Origin: JAUMXJ01 sp041781135
GTDB taxonomy: Bacteria; Bacillota; Clostridia; Peptostreptococcales; Acidaminobacteraceae
Length of the DNA stretch: 64,000 nt
Reading direction: 5' to 3'
Assembly: GCA_041781135.1 (NCBI GenBank)
Contig: JBHAZV010000027.1
Coordinates: 68,122-132,121, forward strand
The notes under the pieces are model-generated. The model had not been told where the DNA came from. It did not search any database and saw only the letters and a program-made list of their open reading frames with translations. The position numbers were made by a program, and so were the translations under genes. Of the stretch, positions 1 through 7,591 are shown piece by piece (the first letter of the stretch is position 1; each line of letters opens with the position of its first letter).

Positions 1-921
1 CTAAGAACATTTCTCAGGCGCAAAAAAACCGTGCCTATGCCCAAGGAGCGCGATAAGTACCTGTCTGTTTATTATGCGCATCCGCTTTGGCTCGTGAGAT
101 ACTGGCTTGAAATGCTCGGTGAAGAGCGCACTGAGGCGCTGCTTGCGGCGGGATGCAAAAAACCTCCGCTTACGATTCGTATAAACAGCAGCCTTGTAAA
201 TCGAGATGAATACCTTGCAAGGCTTGCTGATGCAGGGGTTGAGGCGTTTGCTACAAGCAGGAGCGCGTGCGGTATCGGCATAAAAAGCCTCGGCGGCTTA
301 AAAATATCTGAACTGCCCGGATACGATGAAGGACATTTTATAGTGCAGGATGAGAGTTCCCAGATTGCGATAGAGGCAAGACCTCCGCGCAAGGGTGATT
401 ATGCGATAGATGTTTGCTGCAGTCCGGGCGGCAAGACGACGCATATTGCCGAGTATGCGGCAAAGGTTTCCGCTTTCGATATAAGCAGGAGCAGGCTCGG
501 TGTTGCGATGCAGAATATACTCAGAATGGGGTTTGCTGAAAAGGTTCAGTTCGCCGTTGTAGATGCTACAATGGGCGTAAAGGAACTCAATGATTCGGCG
601 GACTATGTGCTGGTGGATGCGCCTTGTTCCGCGCTCGGAACCATAAGAAGAAATCCGGATATACGGCATAACCGTATTAGAAGCGATATAGCTAAAAACG
701 CTAAGACACAGCGCATAGTGCTTAAGCGTGCATCGCAGTATGTAAAGGCCGGCGGCACGCTTATTTACAGTACTTGCACAGTCACTTCAGAGGAAAACGA
801 GGATCAGGTAAGAAGATTTTTGCAAAAAAATCAGGATTTTTCGCTTGTAAGAGAGGAGCTGCTGCTTCCGAGCGAAGGAGACACCGATGGCTTTTACTAC
901 GCCGTGATGGTGAGGAAATGA
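1..921 (+). CDS. rsmB: 16S rRNA (cytosine-C5) methyltransferase RsmB, 3' part
   Basis: The reading frame is open from base 1, so the N-terminal NusB-like RNA-binding domain lies outside the window and 306 residues remain of a protein usually about 440 long. The Rossmann methyltransferase domain is clear: the SAM-binding motif CCSPGGKTTH, motif IV VDAPCSALG with its conserved Cys, and motif VI YSTCTVTSEEN with the second, nucleophilic Cys. The family methylates a cytosine of 16S rRNA (C967 in E. coli) using SAM. The stop overlaps the ATG of the phosphatase gene (ATGA), so the two are translationally coupled. The rsmB-prpC-prkC-rsgA-rpe order is standard in Firmicutes. Confidence 0.93.
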   Translation, partial: LRTFLRRKKTVPMPKERDKYLSVYYAHPLWLVRYWLEMLGEERTEALLAAGCKKPPLTIRINSSLVNRDEYLARLADAGVEAFATSRSACGIGIKSLGGLKISELPGYDEGHFIVQDESSQIAIEARPPRKGDYAIDVCCSPGGKTTHIAEYAAKVSAFDISRSRLGVAMQNILRMGFAEKVQFAVVDATMGVKELNDSADYVLVDAPCSALGTIRRNPDIRHNRIRSDIAKNAKTQRIVLKRASQYVKAGGTLIYSTCTVTSEENEDQVRRFLQKNQDFSLVREELLLPSEGDTDGFYYAVMVRK

Positions 922-1577
922 GAGTTGTAAAGGGAACAGATATAGGAAGCGGCCGCAGAATAAATCAGGATTATCTCATATCTGATGAGCGGAATGGAAT
1001 TTTTATAGTTGCCGACGGGATCGGCGGATATGCTAATGGAGAGATCGCCTCTGCGTATGCTTCCGAGCGTCTGCACAGGAGAATGAAGGCGCTGCGGTTG
1101 GAAAATTTTGAAAAAGATGTCAGACAGATAATATACCAGGTGAACGGCGAATTAGTAGAGTACTGCAACAACAGCTTTGGCGGCGTCAGAATGGGAACGA
1201 CAGCGCTTGCGGTCAAGGTTTTTGACGGAGCCATAGGATATGTCAGCGTCGGAGATACAAATGTCTATGGAATCAAGGGAGGAATCATAGAACAGATAAA
1301 TAAATCGCATTCTTTTCCCGGAAAGGAGATGCGCAGGGTAATCAGCTCTGCGCTTGGACCCGATTGTCTGGAGCAGATAGATTCCGGATTTATAGGCGAA
1401 TATGATATTTTGGTCATGTGTACTGATGGTCTCAGTAAATGTGTGACCCCGCAGAAATTGCTTGATATCGTGCGGAATAATGAGTTTGAGAATACGGCTA
1501 AGGCGCTTATCGCCGAGGCCTTGAGAATAGATGGCAGCGATAATATCACTGTCATGGTTATCGATGTTAGGGGATAG
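918..1577 (+). CDS. prpC: PP2C-family serine/threonine protein phosphatase (PrpC/Stp)
   Basis: A 219-residue PPM/PP2C phosphatase that reverses phosphorylation by the PASTA kinase encoded next. Metal-binding motifs are visible: GSGRRINQDYL near the N-terminus (usually GxxRxxNED, here NQD), VADGIGGYANGEIAS with the key Asp, the MGTTA block, VMCTDGLS, and C-terminal GSDNITVMVI. The reading frame is open further upstream, but only the ATG at 918 gives the usual N-terminus, and it overlaps the rsmB stop by ATGA. prkC begins two bases after the stop, so kinase and phosphatase are made together. Cytosolic by sequence, with no signal peptide. Confidence 0.93.
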   Translation: MRVVKGTDIGSGRRINQDYLISDERNGIFIVADGIGGYANGEIASAYASERLHRRMKALRLENFEKDVRQIIYQVNGELVEYCNNSFGGVRMGTTALAVKVFDGAIGYVSVGDTNVYGIKGGIIEQINKSHSFPGKEMRRVISSALGPDCLEQIDSGFIGEYDILVMCTDGLSKCVTPQKLLDIVRNNEFENTAKALIAEALRIDGSDNITVMVIDVRG

Positions 1578-1579
1578 AG

Positions 1580-3571
1580 ATGAATTCATTGATTGGAACA
1601 GTCTTGTCGGATAAATATGAATTGATTGAGCTGATAGGCACGGGAGGAATGGCGGATGTCTATAAGGGCAGGGATACCCGCCTTAGCAGAAATGTGGCTG
1701 TGAAGGTGCTCAAGCAGGAGTTTAACAATGACCAGGAGTTTATTAAGAGATTCCAGACGGAATCAAGAGCTATTGCAAGCCTTTCGCACGCAAATATCGT
1801 AAATATATACGATGTAGGCTTTGAGGACGATCTTAACTACATCGTAATGGAGTTAGTGACTGGAAATACTCTTAAAGACTATCTCGACAGCATTCCGGGC
1901 TTTATGAAGGAAGAGGCGGTAATAAATATAGCGATTCAGATATGTTCGGCGCTTGCTCAGGCGCACAGCAAACAGGTCGTACACCGCGATATCAAGGCTC
2001 AAAATATTCTTATAGATACAGACGGCAGGATTAAGGTTGCCGATTTTGGCATCGCAAGAGCTGCACATAATCAGACAATTGTAAAGTCAGATGAGGTTTT
2101 TGGTTCGGTCCATTATGCTTCGCCGGAGCAGGCGCGTGGAAAAAATGTCGACAGGCGTTCGGATATCTATTCTCTGGGAATTTTGCTATATGAGCTTCTT
2201 ACCAGAGAATTGCCATTTGACAGCGATTCTGCCGTAAGCGTGGCGATGATGCAAATGAAGGCGAAAATGCCGGATCCGAGAGATAAAAATCCCGCGATTT
2301 CGGGTGGGATGGCTAAGATTATTGCAATAGCTACCAGAAAGTCTCCCGGCGAGAGGTATCAGAACGCTTATGAGATGATAAGCGATCTTCGCAAACTCAA
2401 GAACGATCCGGAATATATTCCGATCGAAAAGACTATTATCAATGATGCTGAGGTAATGAACGAACTCTTTACGGAGGACAACAGTGCGTATAATTACGAG
2501 GTGGAGGGCTCGGAAACCACCAAAACCGGTTACATGATTGCGGGTATTCTTGGAGCGGCATTAGCAGTGGTCATTGCCGTGGTATTGCTGCTGCAGATTA
2601 TTTCGTATCAGAATGCCAGGAGTATTGTGGAAATGCCTAACATTATAAACGCCGAGCTTAATGCGGGAACAAATATGCTTGCCGAGCTCGGAGTAAAGGC
2701 GGAGGTTGCGGAGGTAAGGAGCAGCGAGGATGTGCCAAAGGGGCATATTATATCGGCGTCCATTGAAGAAGGCGAAAAAATAAAGCGAGGCTTTACTGTA
2801 AAACTCGTTGTAAGTTCGGGCGCGGAACTTGTTAGAATTCCAAAGCTTACAGAGCTTCCGAGAGAGAAGGCGGAGGAGCTTATAACAAAAGAAGGTTTTA
2901 TTGTAGGTACTGTCAGCCAGGAGTATTCCGCTTTGCCTGCCGGTTATGTCGTAAGTCAGTCGCCGGAGGCGGATGCTATGATGGAAAAAAATACCATGAT
3001 AGATATAGTTATAAGTTTGGGAGAGAAGCAGGAGCTTGTGTTTGTTCCGGCATTGTCGGGGTTGACATTGAGAGAGGCGGATGCCGCGCTTATGAGAAAT
3101 GGTCTTAAAATGGGCGAAGTAGTACGCGAGTATAATTCCGAGGTTGCAAAGGATGTGGTTATTTCGAGTGAGCTGAAGGGAGAGCGCGTAGAGCCCGGCA
3201 CAAGGATAAATGTATTGGTTTCCGACGGACCTGACCCTCAGGCGACGACCGAGCCTACGAGCGAAAGTACGGAAAACTCTTCGGAGACATCATCCGAATC
3301 TTCAACATCCGGCTCTGAATCGGGCGGAGATGCTGTGACTGTCAATATGACCGTAAATATCCTTGCGGCAAATTTTGAAGATAAAAAAACTCTGATTCGA
3401 ATTGAGCTGCTCAATAATGACGAAAAAAGCATTGTTTATCAGGCTGAGCACAGCGTGGATGAGGGCGATGTTATTCCTGTAAATATTTCAGTTACAGGCA
3501 GCGGCGCGGGAAAGCTCCTGATAAGATATGATTCGTTTGTCAAGGAGGAGATAGACTTTGTTTTTGAGTGA
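1580..3571 (+). CDS. prkC: PASTA-domain serine/threonine protein kinase (PrkC/Stk)
   Basis: Membrane-anchored kinase of 663 residues that senses muropeptides or lipid II in its family and phosphorylates cell-wall, division and translation proteins. The Hanks-type kinase domain spans about residues 10-275: glycine loop GTGGMADVYKG, Lys42, catalytic HRD at 135-137 with Asp137, and DFG at about 155-157. One transmembrane helix follows near 320-340. Outside are three PASTA repeats (about 350-560), a Ser/Thr/Glu-rich linker, and a C-terminal domain of about 75 residues ending near the cell wall. Three repeats plus an extra C-terminal domain is a common clostridial arrangement. Confidence 0.95.
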   Translation: MNSLIGTVLSDKYELIELIGTGGMADVYKGRDTRLSRNVAVKVLKQEFNNDQEFIKRFQTESRAIASLSHANIVNIYDVGFEDDLNYIVMELVTGNTLKDYLDSIPGFMKEEAVINIAIQICSALAQAHSKQVVHRDIKAQNILIDTDGRIKVADFGIARAAHNQTIVKSDEVFGSVHYASPEQARGKNVDRRSDIYSLGILLYELLTRELPFDSDSAVSVAMMQMKAKMPDPRDKNPAISGGMAKIIAIATRKSPGERYQNAYEMISDLRKLKNDPEYIPIEKTIINDAEVMNELFTEDNSAYNYEVEGSETTKTGYMIAGILGAALAVVIAVVLLLQIISYQNARSIVEMPNIINAELNAGTNMLAELGVKAEVAEVRSSEDVPKGHIISASIEEGEKIKRGFTVKLVVSSGAELVRIPKLTELPREKAEELITKEGFIVGTVSQEYSALPAGYVVSQSPEADAMMEKNTMIDIVISLGEKQELVFVPALSGLTLREADAALMRNGLKMGEVVREYNSEVAKDVVISSELKGERVEPGTRINVLVSDGPDPQATTEPTSESTENSSETSSESSTSGSESGGDAVTVNMTVNILAANFEDKKTLIRIELLNNDEKSIVYQAEHSVDEGDVIPVNISVTGSGAGKLLIRYDSFVKEEIDFVFE

Positions 3572-3598
3572 TGGAGGTGAATCCTGCCTTTAGACAAA

Positions 3599-4417
3599 AT
3601 GGCGGAGGGGGTCGTTTTTAAGAATATAGGCGGCAGATTGTCCGTAAACACCGCAGATGGAATTGTGAACTGCACCTTGCGCGGCTCTATAACAGAAAAT
3701 GTCTATGTTGGCGACAGGGTGCTGATAAGCGTCTCCGATGCTACAATTGAAGAACTGCTTCCCCGCAGGACTCTGCTTTACCGCCCCGTAGTCGCCAATG
3801 CTGACTATGTGCTGATCGTGTTTTCTGCAAAGGAACCGACGCTGAGTTATATTTTGCTGGACAGGATACTTGTTACTGCCGAGGAAAAGGGCGTTGCGCC
3901 GATAATTTGCATAAACAAGTGCGACCTCGCGGATGTCGATCTGAGCAGGTACGATGCGGCGGGGTATATGAGGCTGTTTGTCTCTGCAAATACAGGCGAC
4001 GGGATGGATGAGCTGGCAGATGTGCTTCGCGGTAAGGTAACAGTTCTTGCCGGTCCCTCCGGAGTTGGCAAATCAAGCATTGCTTCGAGGCTTACAGGGG
4101 AAAGACTTCGGGTTTCCGGTGTTTCTCGCGCGGCAAACAGAGGAAGGCACACTACGAGGCATTCCGAATTTTTTGAACTTCCGTTCGGCGGCGTGTTAAT
4201 AGATTCTCCGGGCTTCGGCGCAATGGATCTGTCATATATTGAGCGCACCGAACTCAGGCATTATTATCCTGAGTTTCAGCGTATAGCGCAGTGCCGCTTC
4301 AGCGATTGCGTCCATGTAAACGAGCCGGGCTGCGAGGTTAGAAATGCTGTCGGCAGCGGTGTGATATCGGGCGAAAGATACGGCACATATTTGAAAATAT
4401 TGGAGGAACTACATTGA
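3599..4417 (+). CDS. rsgA: Ribosome small-subunit-dependent GTPase A (RsgA)
   Basis: A circularly permuted GTPase that checks late 30S subunit maturation. An N-terminal OB fold precedes the G motifs, which come in the permuted order: G4 NKCDL, then G1 GPSGVGKSS, G2 region TTRHSEFF, then G3 DSPGFG. A C-terminal zinc site is formed by CRFSDCVHVNEPGC. At 272 residues it is slightly short. The annotated ATG at 3599 lies about 18 bases from the strong ribosome site at 3573-3580, while an in-frame CTG at 3584 has ideal spacing, so the true start may be that CTG. The gene ends inside the TTG start of rpe. Confidence 0.93.
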   Translation: MAEGVVFKNIGGRLSVNTADGIVNCTLRGSITENVYVGDRVLISVSDATIEELLPRRTLLYRPVVANADYVLIVFSAKEPTLSYILLDRILVTAEEKGVAPIICINKCDLADVDLSRYDAAGYMRLFVSANTGDGMDELADVLRGKVTVLAGPSGVGKSSIASRLTGERLRVSGVSRAANRGRHTTRHSEFFELPFGGVLIDSPGFGAMDLSYIERTELRHYYPEFQRIAQCRFSDCVHVNEPGCEVRNAVGSGVISGERYGTYLKILEELH

Positions 4418-5067
4418 TAATAGCACCATCGATTTTATCTGCTGATTTCGGAGAGCTTGCGGCAAATGTCAGAGCGGTTGAAGAAGCGGGGGCCGAATAC
4501 CTGCATATCGACGTTATGGACGGCGAGTTCGTGCCAAATATATCATTCGGCGCGCCCATAGTCAGGGCGCTCAGACCGCGCACAAGGATGTTCATGGATG
4601 TCCATTTGATGATAGTGCATCCGGAGCGGTATATCGCCGATTTTGTAAAGGCCGGAGCGGATCTTGTGAATGTACACTACGAGGCGTGTACTCATCTTGA
4701 CAGGGTTGTGGCTCAGATAAAGGAGTGCGGAGTAAGGGCTGCGGTTACGCTCAATCCTGCCACTCCGGTTGGAGTGCTCGAAGATATCCTGCCTGCGCTC
4801 GATATGGTACTGCTTATGAGCGTTAACCCCGGTTTTGGAGGTCAAAGTTACATAGGATATGTCACCGATAAAATTCGAAGGCTCAGGGCAGAGATTAACA
4901 GACGCGGACTGTCCACTCTTATCGAGGTGGACGGAGGCATAACCGAGCATAATATCGGTAATATAGCAGAGGCGGGAGCGGATATTGCGGTTGCGGGTTC
5001 GGCGGTGTTTGGTAAGCCGGATATTGCAGAGGCTGTAAGAGAACTTAAACGAAGGTCTGTGCAATAG
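4414..5067 (+). CDS. rpe: Ribulose-phosphate 3-epimerase
   Basis: A TIM-barrel enzyme of 217 residues that interconverts ribulose 5-phosphate and xylulose 5-phosphate in the pentose phosphate pathway. The diagnostic motifs are present: APSILSADF, HIDVMDGEFVPN with the metal ligands and acid, MDVHLMI, VNPGFGGQ, and EVDGGI plus VAGSAVF for phosphate binding. The start is TTG, overlapping the rsgA stop (TTGA), with a good GGAGGA ribosome site at 4402-4407. It is the last gene of the rsmB-rpe operon and is followed by a hairpin. Confidence 0.95.
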   Translation: MIIAPSILSADFGELAANVRAVEEAGAEYLHIDVMDGEFVPNISFGAPIVRALRPRTRMFMDVHLMIVHPERYIADFVKAGADLVNVHYEACTHLDRVVAQIKECGVRAAVTLNPATPVGVLEDILPALDMVLLMSVNPGFGGQSYIGYVTDKIRRLRAEINRRGLSTLIEVDGGITEHNIGNIAEAGADIAVAGSAVFGKPDIAEAVRELKRRSVQ

Positions 5068-5084
5068 AGCGCTCCGAGCAATTG

Positions 5085-5126
5085 GGCGCGTCGATTGGTA
5101 TGTGCGTTTTAGGCGCGCCGCTTTTT
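5085..5126 (+). terminator. Probable terminator after rpe
   Basis: A six-base stem (GGCGCG at 5085 with CGCGCC at 5114-5119) is followed by GC and five T residues. The loop is long, so termination strength is uncertain, but it sits between two converging operons as expected. Confidence 0.5.
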
Positions 5127-5152
5127 ATACTTTGGAATGGATTTTTGCACAG

Positions 5153-5192
5153 GAAAAAAGCGGCGTCCCCTATAATATGAGCCGTCGCTTTA
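5153..5192 (-). terminator. Rho-independent terminator of rpmB
   Basis: On the minus strand the sequence AAAGCGACG pairs (one wobble) with CGCCGCTTT and runs into a stretch of six T. It lies about 40 bases after the rpmB stop. Confidence 0.75.
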
Positions 5193-5231
5193 ATGAATTT
5201 TAGATGAGTTTATTTGCCGAATTTTGAGGGA

Positions 5232-5423
5232 TTATACCGCTCTTTCGACTCTACCAGATCTGAGGCAGCGTGAGCAAACACTTATTCTCTGCGGTCTTCC
5301 GTCAACCTTAGCTTTTACGCTTCTGAGATTTGGTGCCCAACTTCTTCTTGAGTGGTTGTTCGCATGACTCACGGTATTACCGAAAACTCTTCCTTTACCA
5401 CAGATTGCACAAGTTCTAGCCAT
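5232..5423 (-). CDS. rpmB: 50S ribosomal protein L28
   Basis: A 63-residue L28 of the large ribosomal subunit. It begins MARTCAICGKG and carries two CxxC pairs (CAIC and CSRC), so it is the zinc-binding form. SHANNHSRR is the conserved rRNA-contacting block. It stands alone on the minus strand, divergent from asp23, an arrangement seen widely in Clostridia. The ribosome site is a strong GGAGGT seven or so bases before ATG, and a consensus promoter lies at 5455-5483. Confidence 0.97.
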   Translation of the reverse strand: MARTCAICGKGRVFGNTVSHANNHSRRSWAPNLRSVKAKVDGRPQRISVCSRCLRSGRVERAV

Positions 5424-5454
5424 AATTACCTCCTTATATTTTTGCAGCCTTATA

Positions 5455-5483
5455 ATTATAGACCATCAAAATTCTTTTTGCAA
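5455..5483 (-). promoter_or_regulatory. rpmB promoter
   Basis: Reading the minus strand: -35 TTGCAA (5478-5483), a 17-base spacer, and -10 TATAAT (5455-5460), about 30 bases before the rpmB start. Confidence 0.8.
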
Positions 5484-5538
5484 TACTTATTTTTGCAAAT
5501 TTTGGGTTCGCAGACAAAATTCGTTCACATTATATTAT

Positions 5539-5567
5539 TTGAACAAAATGAAATTTTAGTGTAAAAT
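5539..5567 (+). promoter_or_regulatory. asp23 operon promoter
   Basis: -35 TTGAAC (5539-5544), a 17-base spacer, -10 TAAAAT (5562-5567), 17 bases before the asp23 start. It is divergent from the rpmB promoter. Confidence 0.75.
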
Positions 5568-5584
5568 ACACGATGGAGGTTAAT

Positions 5585-5941
5585 ATGTCAGCTACATTGG
5601 ATGATAAGCTCGGAAATATCACATACAGCAATCTTGCCATTGCGCAGATTGCAGCTAACGCAGTTATGGAATGCGTAGGCGTCGTCGGTATGAGTCATAG
5701 ATCGACAAAGTCGAGCATTGCCAGATTGCTAAAGGGCGAGCACAGCGCGAAGGGCGTTGAGGTCACTCAAAAGGATGGAGTTATCACACTTGACATATAC
5801 GTGATTATCAAATTCGAAACAAAAATTTCTGTCGTTGCGGCAAACATTATTGAAAATGTCAAGTATGCAGTTGAGAAGCAGACCGGCATGAAGGTGGATA
5901 ATGTCAATCTCAATATTGAAGGCGTCAAGGTAAAGGATTAG
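5585..5941 (+). CDS. Asp23/Gls24 family envelope stress protein (YloU-like)
   Basis: A 118-residue Asp23-family protein. The core TYSNLAIAQIAANAVMECVGVVGM and the C-terminal GMKVDNVNLNIEGV strand-helix pattern are typical. An ATG at 5573 lies within the ribosome site itself (GGAGGT at 5575-5580), so the ATG at 5585 is chosen. Family members are membrane-associated or cytosolic scaffolds linked to envelope stress and fatty acid metabolism, and the gene is regularly paired with the DAK2/FakA gene as here. The exact function is not established. Confidence 0.9.
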   Translation: MSATLDDKLGNITYSNLAIAQIAANAVMECVGVVGMSHRSTKSSIARLLKGEHSAKGVEVTQKDGVITLDIYVIIKFETKISVVAANIIENVKYAVEKQTGMKVDNVNLNIEGVKVKD

Positions 5942-5949
5942 GGGGTATT

Positions 5950-7581
5950 TTGCAAACATATACAATCGATGGCCAGCTTTTGGCAAAGATGCTCATTGGC
6001 GGCACAGAAAATTTGAAAACTCGCAAGGAAGTCGTCAATAGCCTGAATGTATTTCCGGTACCGGACGGCGATACCGGCACTAATATGACGCTGACCATGA
6101 CATCGGCTGTCGCCAAGCTTGGAGCAAGCTCTGGCGGAGTCGGAAGCGTTTCGCAGACTGTATCAAAGGGTTCGCTTATGGGCGCAAGAGGCAATTCCGG
6201 TGTCATACTTTCACAGATTTTCAGAGGTCTTGCAAATGGACTTAAGGATCTAAAGGATATGAACGTAAAGGATTTCTGCGGAGCGCTCATGCATGCAAAA
6301 AATTCCGCGTATTCCGCCGTTTTGAAGCCTGTCGAGGGCACAATGCTGACTGTGATAAAGGATATCGCAGAGGGTGTAAAAGGCTCTCATAAGAAAAAGA
6401 TCTCATTTGAGGAACTGTTTGAGAATATCATGCGAATTGCTCAGGGTTCGCTTGCAAATACTCCCAATTTGCTTCCTGTGCTTAAACAGGCAGGGGTTGT
6501 CGACTCCGGCGGACAGGGGCTTGTATACTTTTTTGCAGGTATGCAGGATGTGCTGCTCGGAAAGGAAATCGAGATTACAGAAACTGCTGAACGAGCGCCA
6601 GCAAACGCGCAGATGCATTTTGATTCCGCTGATATCAAGTATTTGTATTGCACTGAATTTATACTGAATGTCGACAGGCAGCCCGAAGTGAGCTTTAGAG
6701 AGCGCCTTGAAGAAATGGGAGATTCGCTTGTTTATGTGCAGGATGAAAATTTGCTTAAAGTTCATGTGCATACTAATAATCCCGGTGAAGTGCTGGAAAT
6801 GGGGCTTAGGCACGGCGAGCTCGTCACGATAAAGATCGAGAATATGAAAGAACAGCATAATCACATTGTTGAGGATGCAGAAAAGTATTCTGAACCGAGC
6901 AGTATCCCAGAAGAGCATGAGCAGCTTGCATGTGCGTTTATAGCAGTAGCTTCCGGTTCAGGGATCAAGGCGATACTCAGTGATTTTGGCGTAGACTATG
7001 TCATTGAGGGCGGACAGACTATGAATCCGAGCACCAGCGATTTTGTAGAGGCGATAAATATGCTCGGCGCAAAGGAAGTTGTACTTTTCCCAAATAATGG
7101 AAATATAATCATGGCGGCACAGCAGGCGCGCGAAATATGCGGAGAGCATGTGCATGTCGTGCCTACAAAGACTTTGCCTCAGTGTATAACAGCCATAATC
7201 TCTTACGATGAGGGCGTTGGAGTCGAAGAAAATGTACAGACGATGTGCGATGCCATCAGGGCTGTAAAGACTGTAAGCGTAACTCATTCCATAAGAGAAA
7301 CAGAACTGGATGGATTCAAGATTGCAGAGGGAGATTATATAGCCGTGCTCGACAAAGGTATTGCGGCTGTTGGCACTGATGTGGCTGATGTGGCAAGAGA
7401 CGCCGTCATAAAGTGCGCAGATGATGATTCATCGCTTATCACCATATATACGGGAAACGGCGTAGATGCGGATTCTACAGAGAAACTCCGGGCTGCGCTT
7501 GAGCATGATTATCCAAATGTGGATATATCAGTATTTGCAGGGGATCAGCCGGTTTATTATTACATAATATCAGTCGAATAA
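5950..7581 (+). CDS. DAK2-domain fatty acid kinase-like protein (FakA/YloV)
   Basis: A 543-residue protein. The N-terminal DAK2 (kinase) domain has the magnesium and ATP-binding signature NVFPVPDGDTGTNM at about residues 34-47, GARGNSGVILSQI and VDSGGQGLVYFF. A middle domain and a C-terminal EDD-like domain follow. FakA phosphorylates fatty acids bound to FakB/DegV proteins so that exogenous acids enter phospholipid synthesis; no fakB is seen in this window. The start is TTG at 5950 after a GGGGG-rich ribosome site; the protein from there matches the usual N-terminus. The small gap to asp23 indicates co-transcription. Confidence 0.9.
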   Translation: MQTYTIDGQLLAKMLIGGTENLKTRKEVVNSLNVFPVPDGDTGTNMTLTMTSAVAKLGASSGGVGSVSQTVSKGSLMGARGNSGVILSQIFRGLANGLKDLKDMNVKDFCGALMHAKNSAYSAVLKPVEGTMLTVIKDIAEGVKGSHKKKISFEELFENIMRIAQGSLANTPNLLPVLKQAGVVDSGGQGLVYFFAGMQDVLLGKEIEITETAERAPANAQMHFDSADIKYLYCTEFILNVDRQPEVSFRERLEEMGDSLVYVQDENLLKVHVHTNNPGEVLEMGLRHGELVTIKIENMKEQHNHIVEDAEKYSEPSSIPEEHEQLACAFIAVASGSGIKAILSDFGVDYVIEGGQTMNPSTSDFVEAINMLGAKEVVLFPNNGNIIMAAQQAREICGEHVHVVPTKTLPQCITAIISYDEGVGVEENVQTMCDAIRAVKTVSVTHSIRETELDGFKIAEGDYIAVLDKGIAAVGTDVADVARDAVIKCADDDSSLITIYTGNGVDADSTEKLRAALEHDYPNVDISVFAGDQPVYYYIISVE

Positions 7582-7591
7582 GTCAAATTGA

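Noticed and set aside
774..917. Upstream extension of the PP2C frame
   Set aside because: Overlaps the rsmB coding sequence; the PP2C fold begins at ATG 918.
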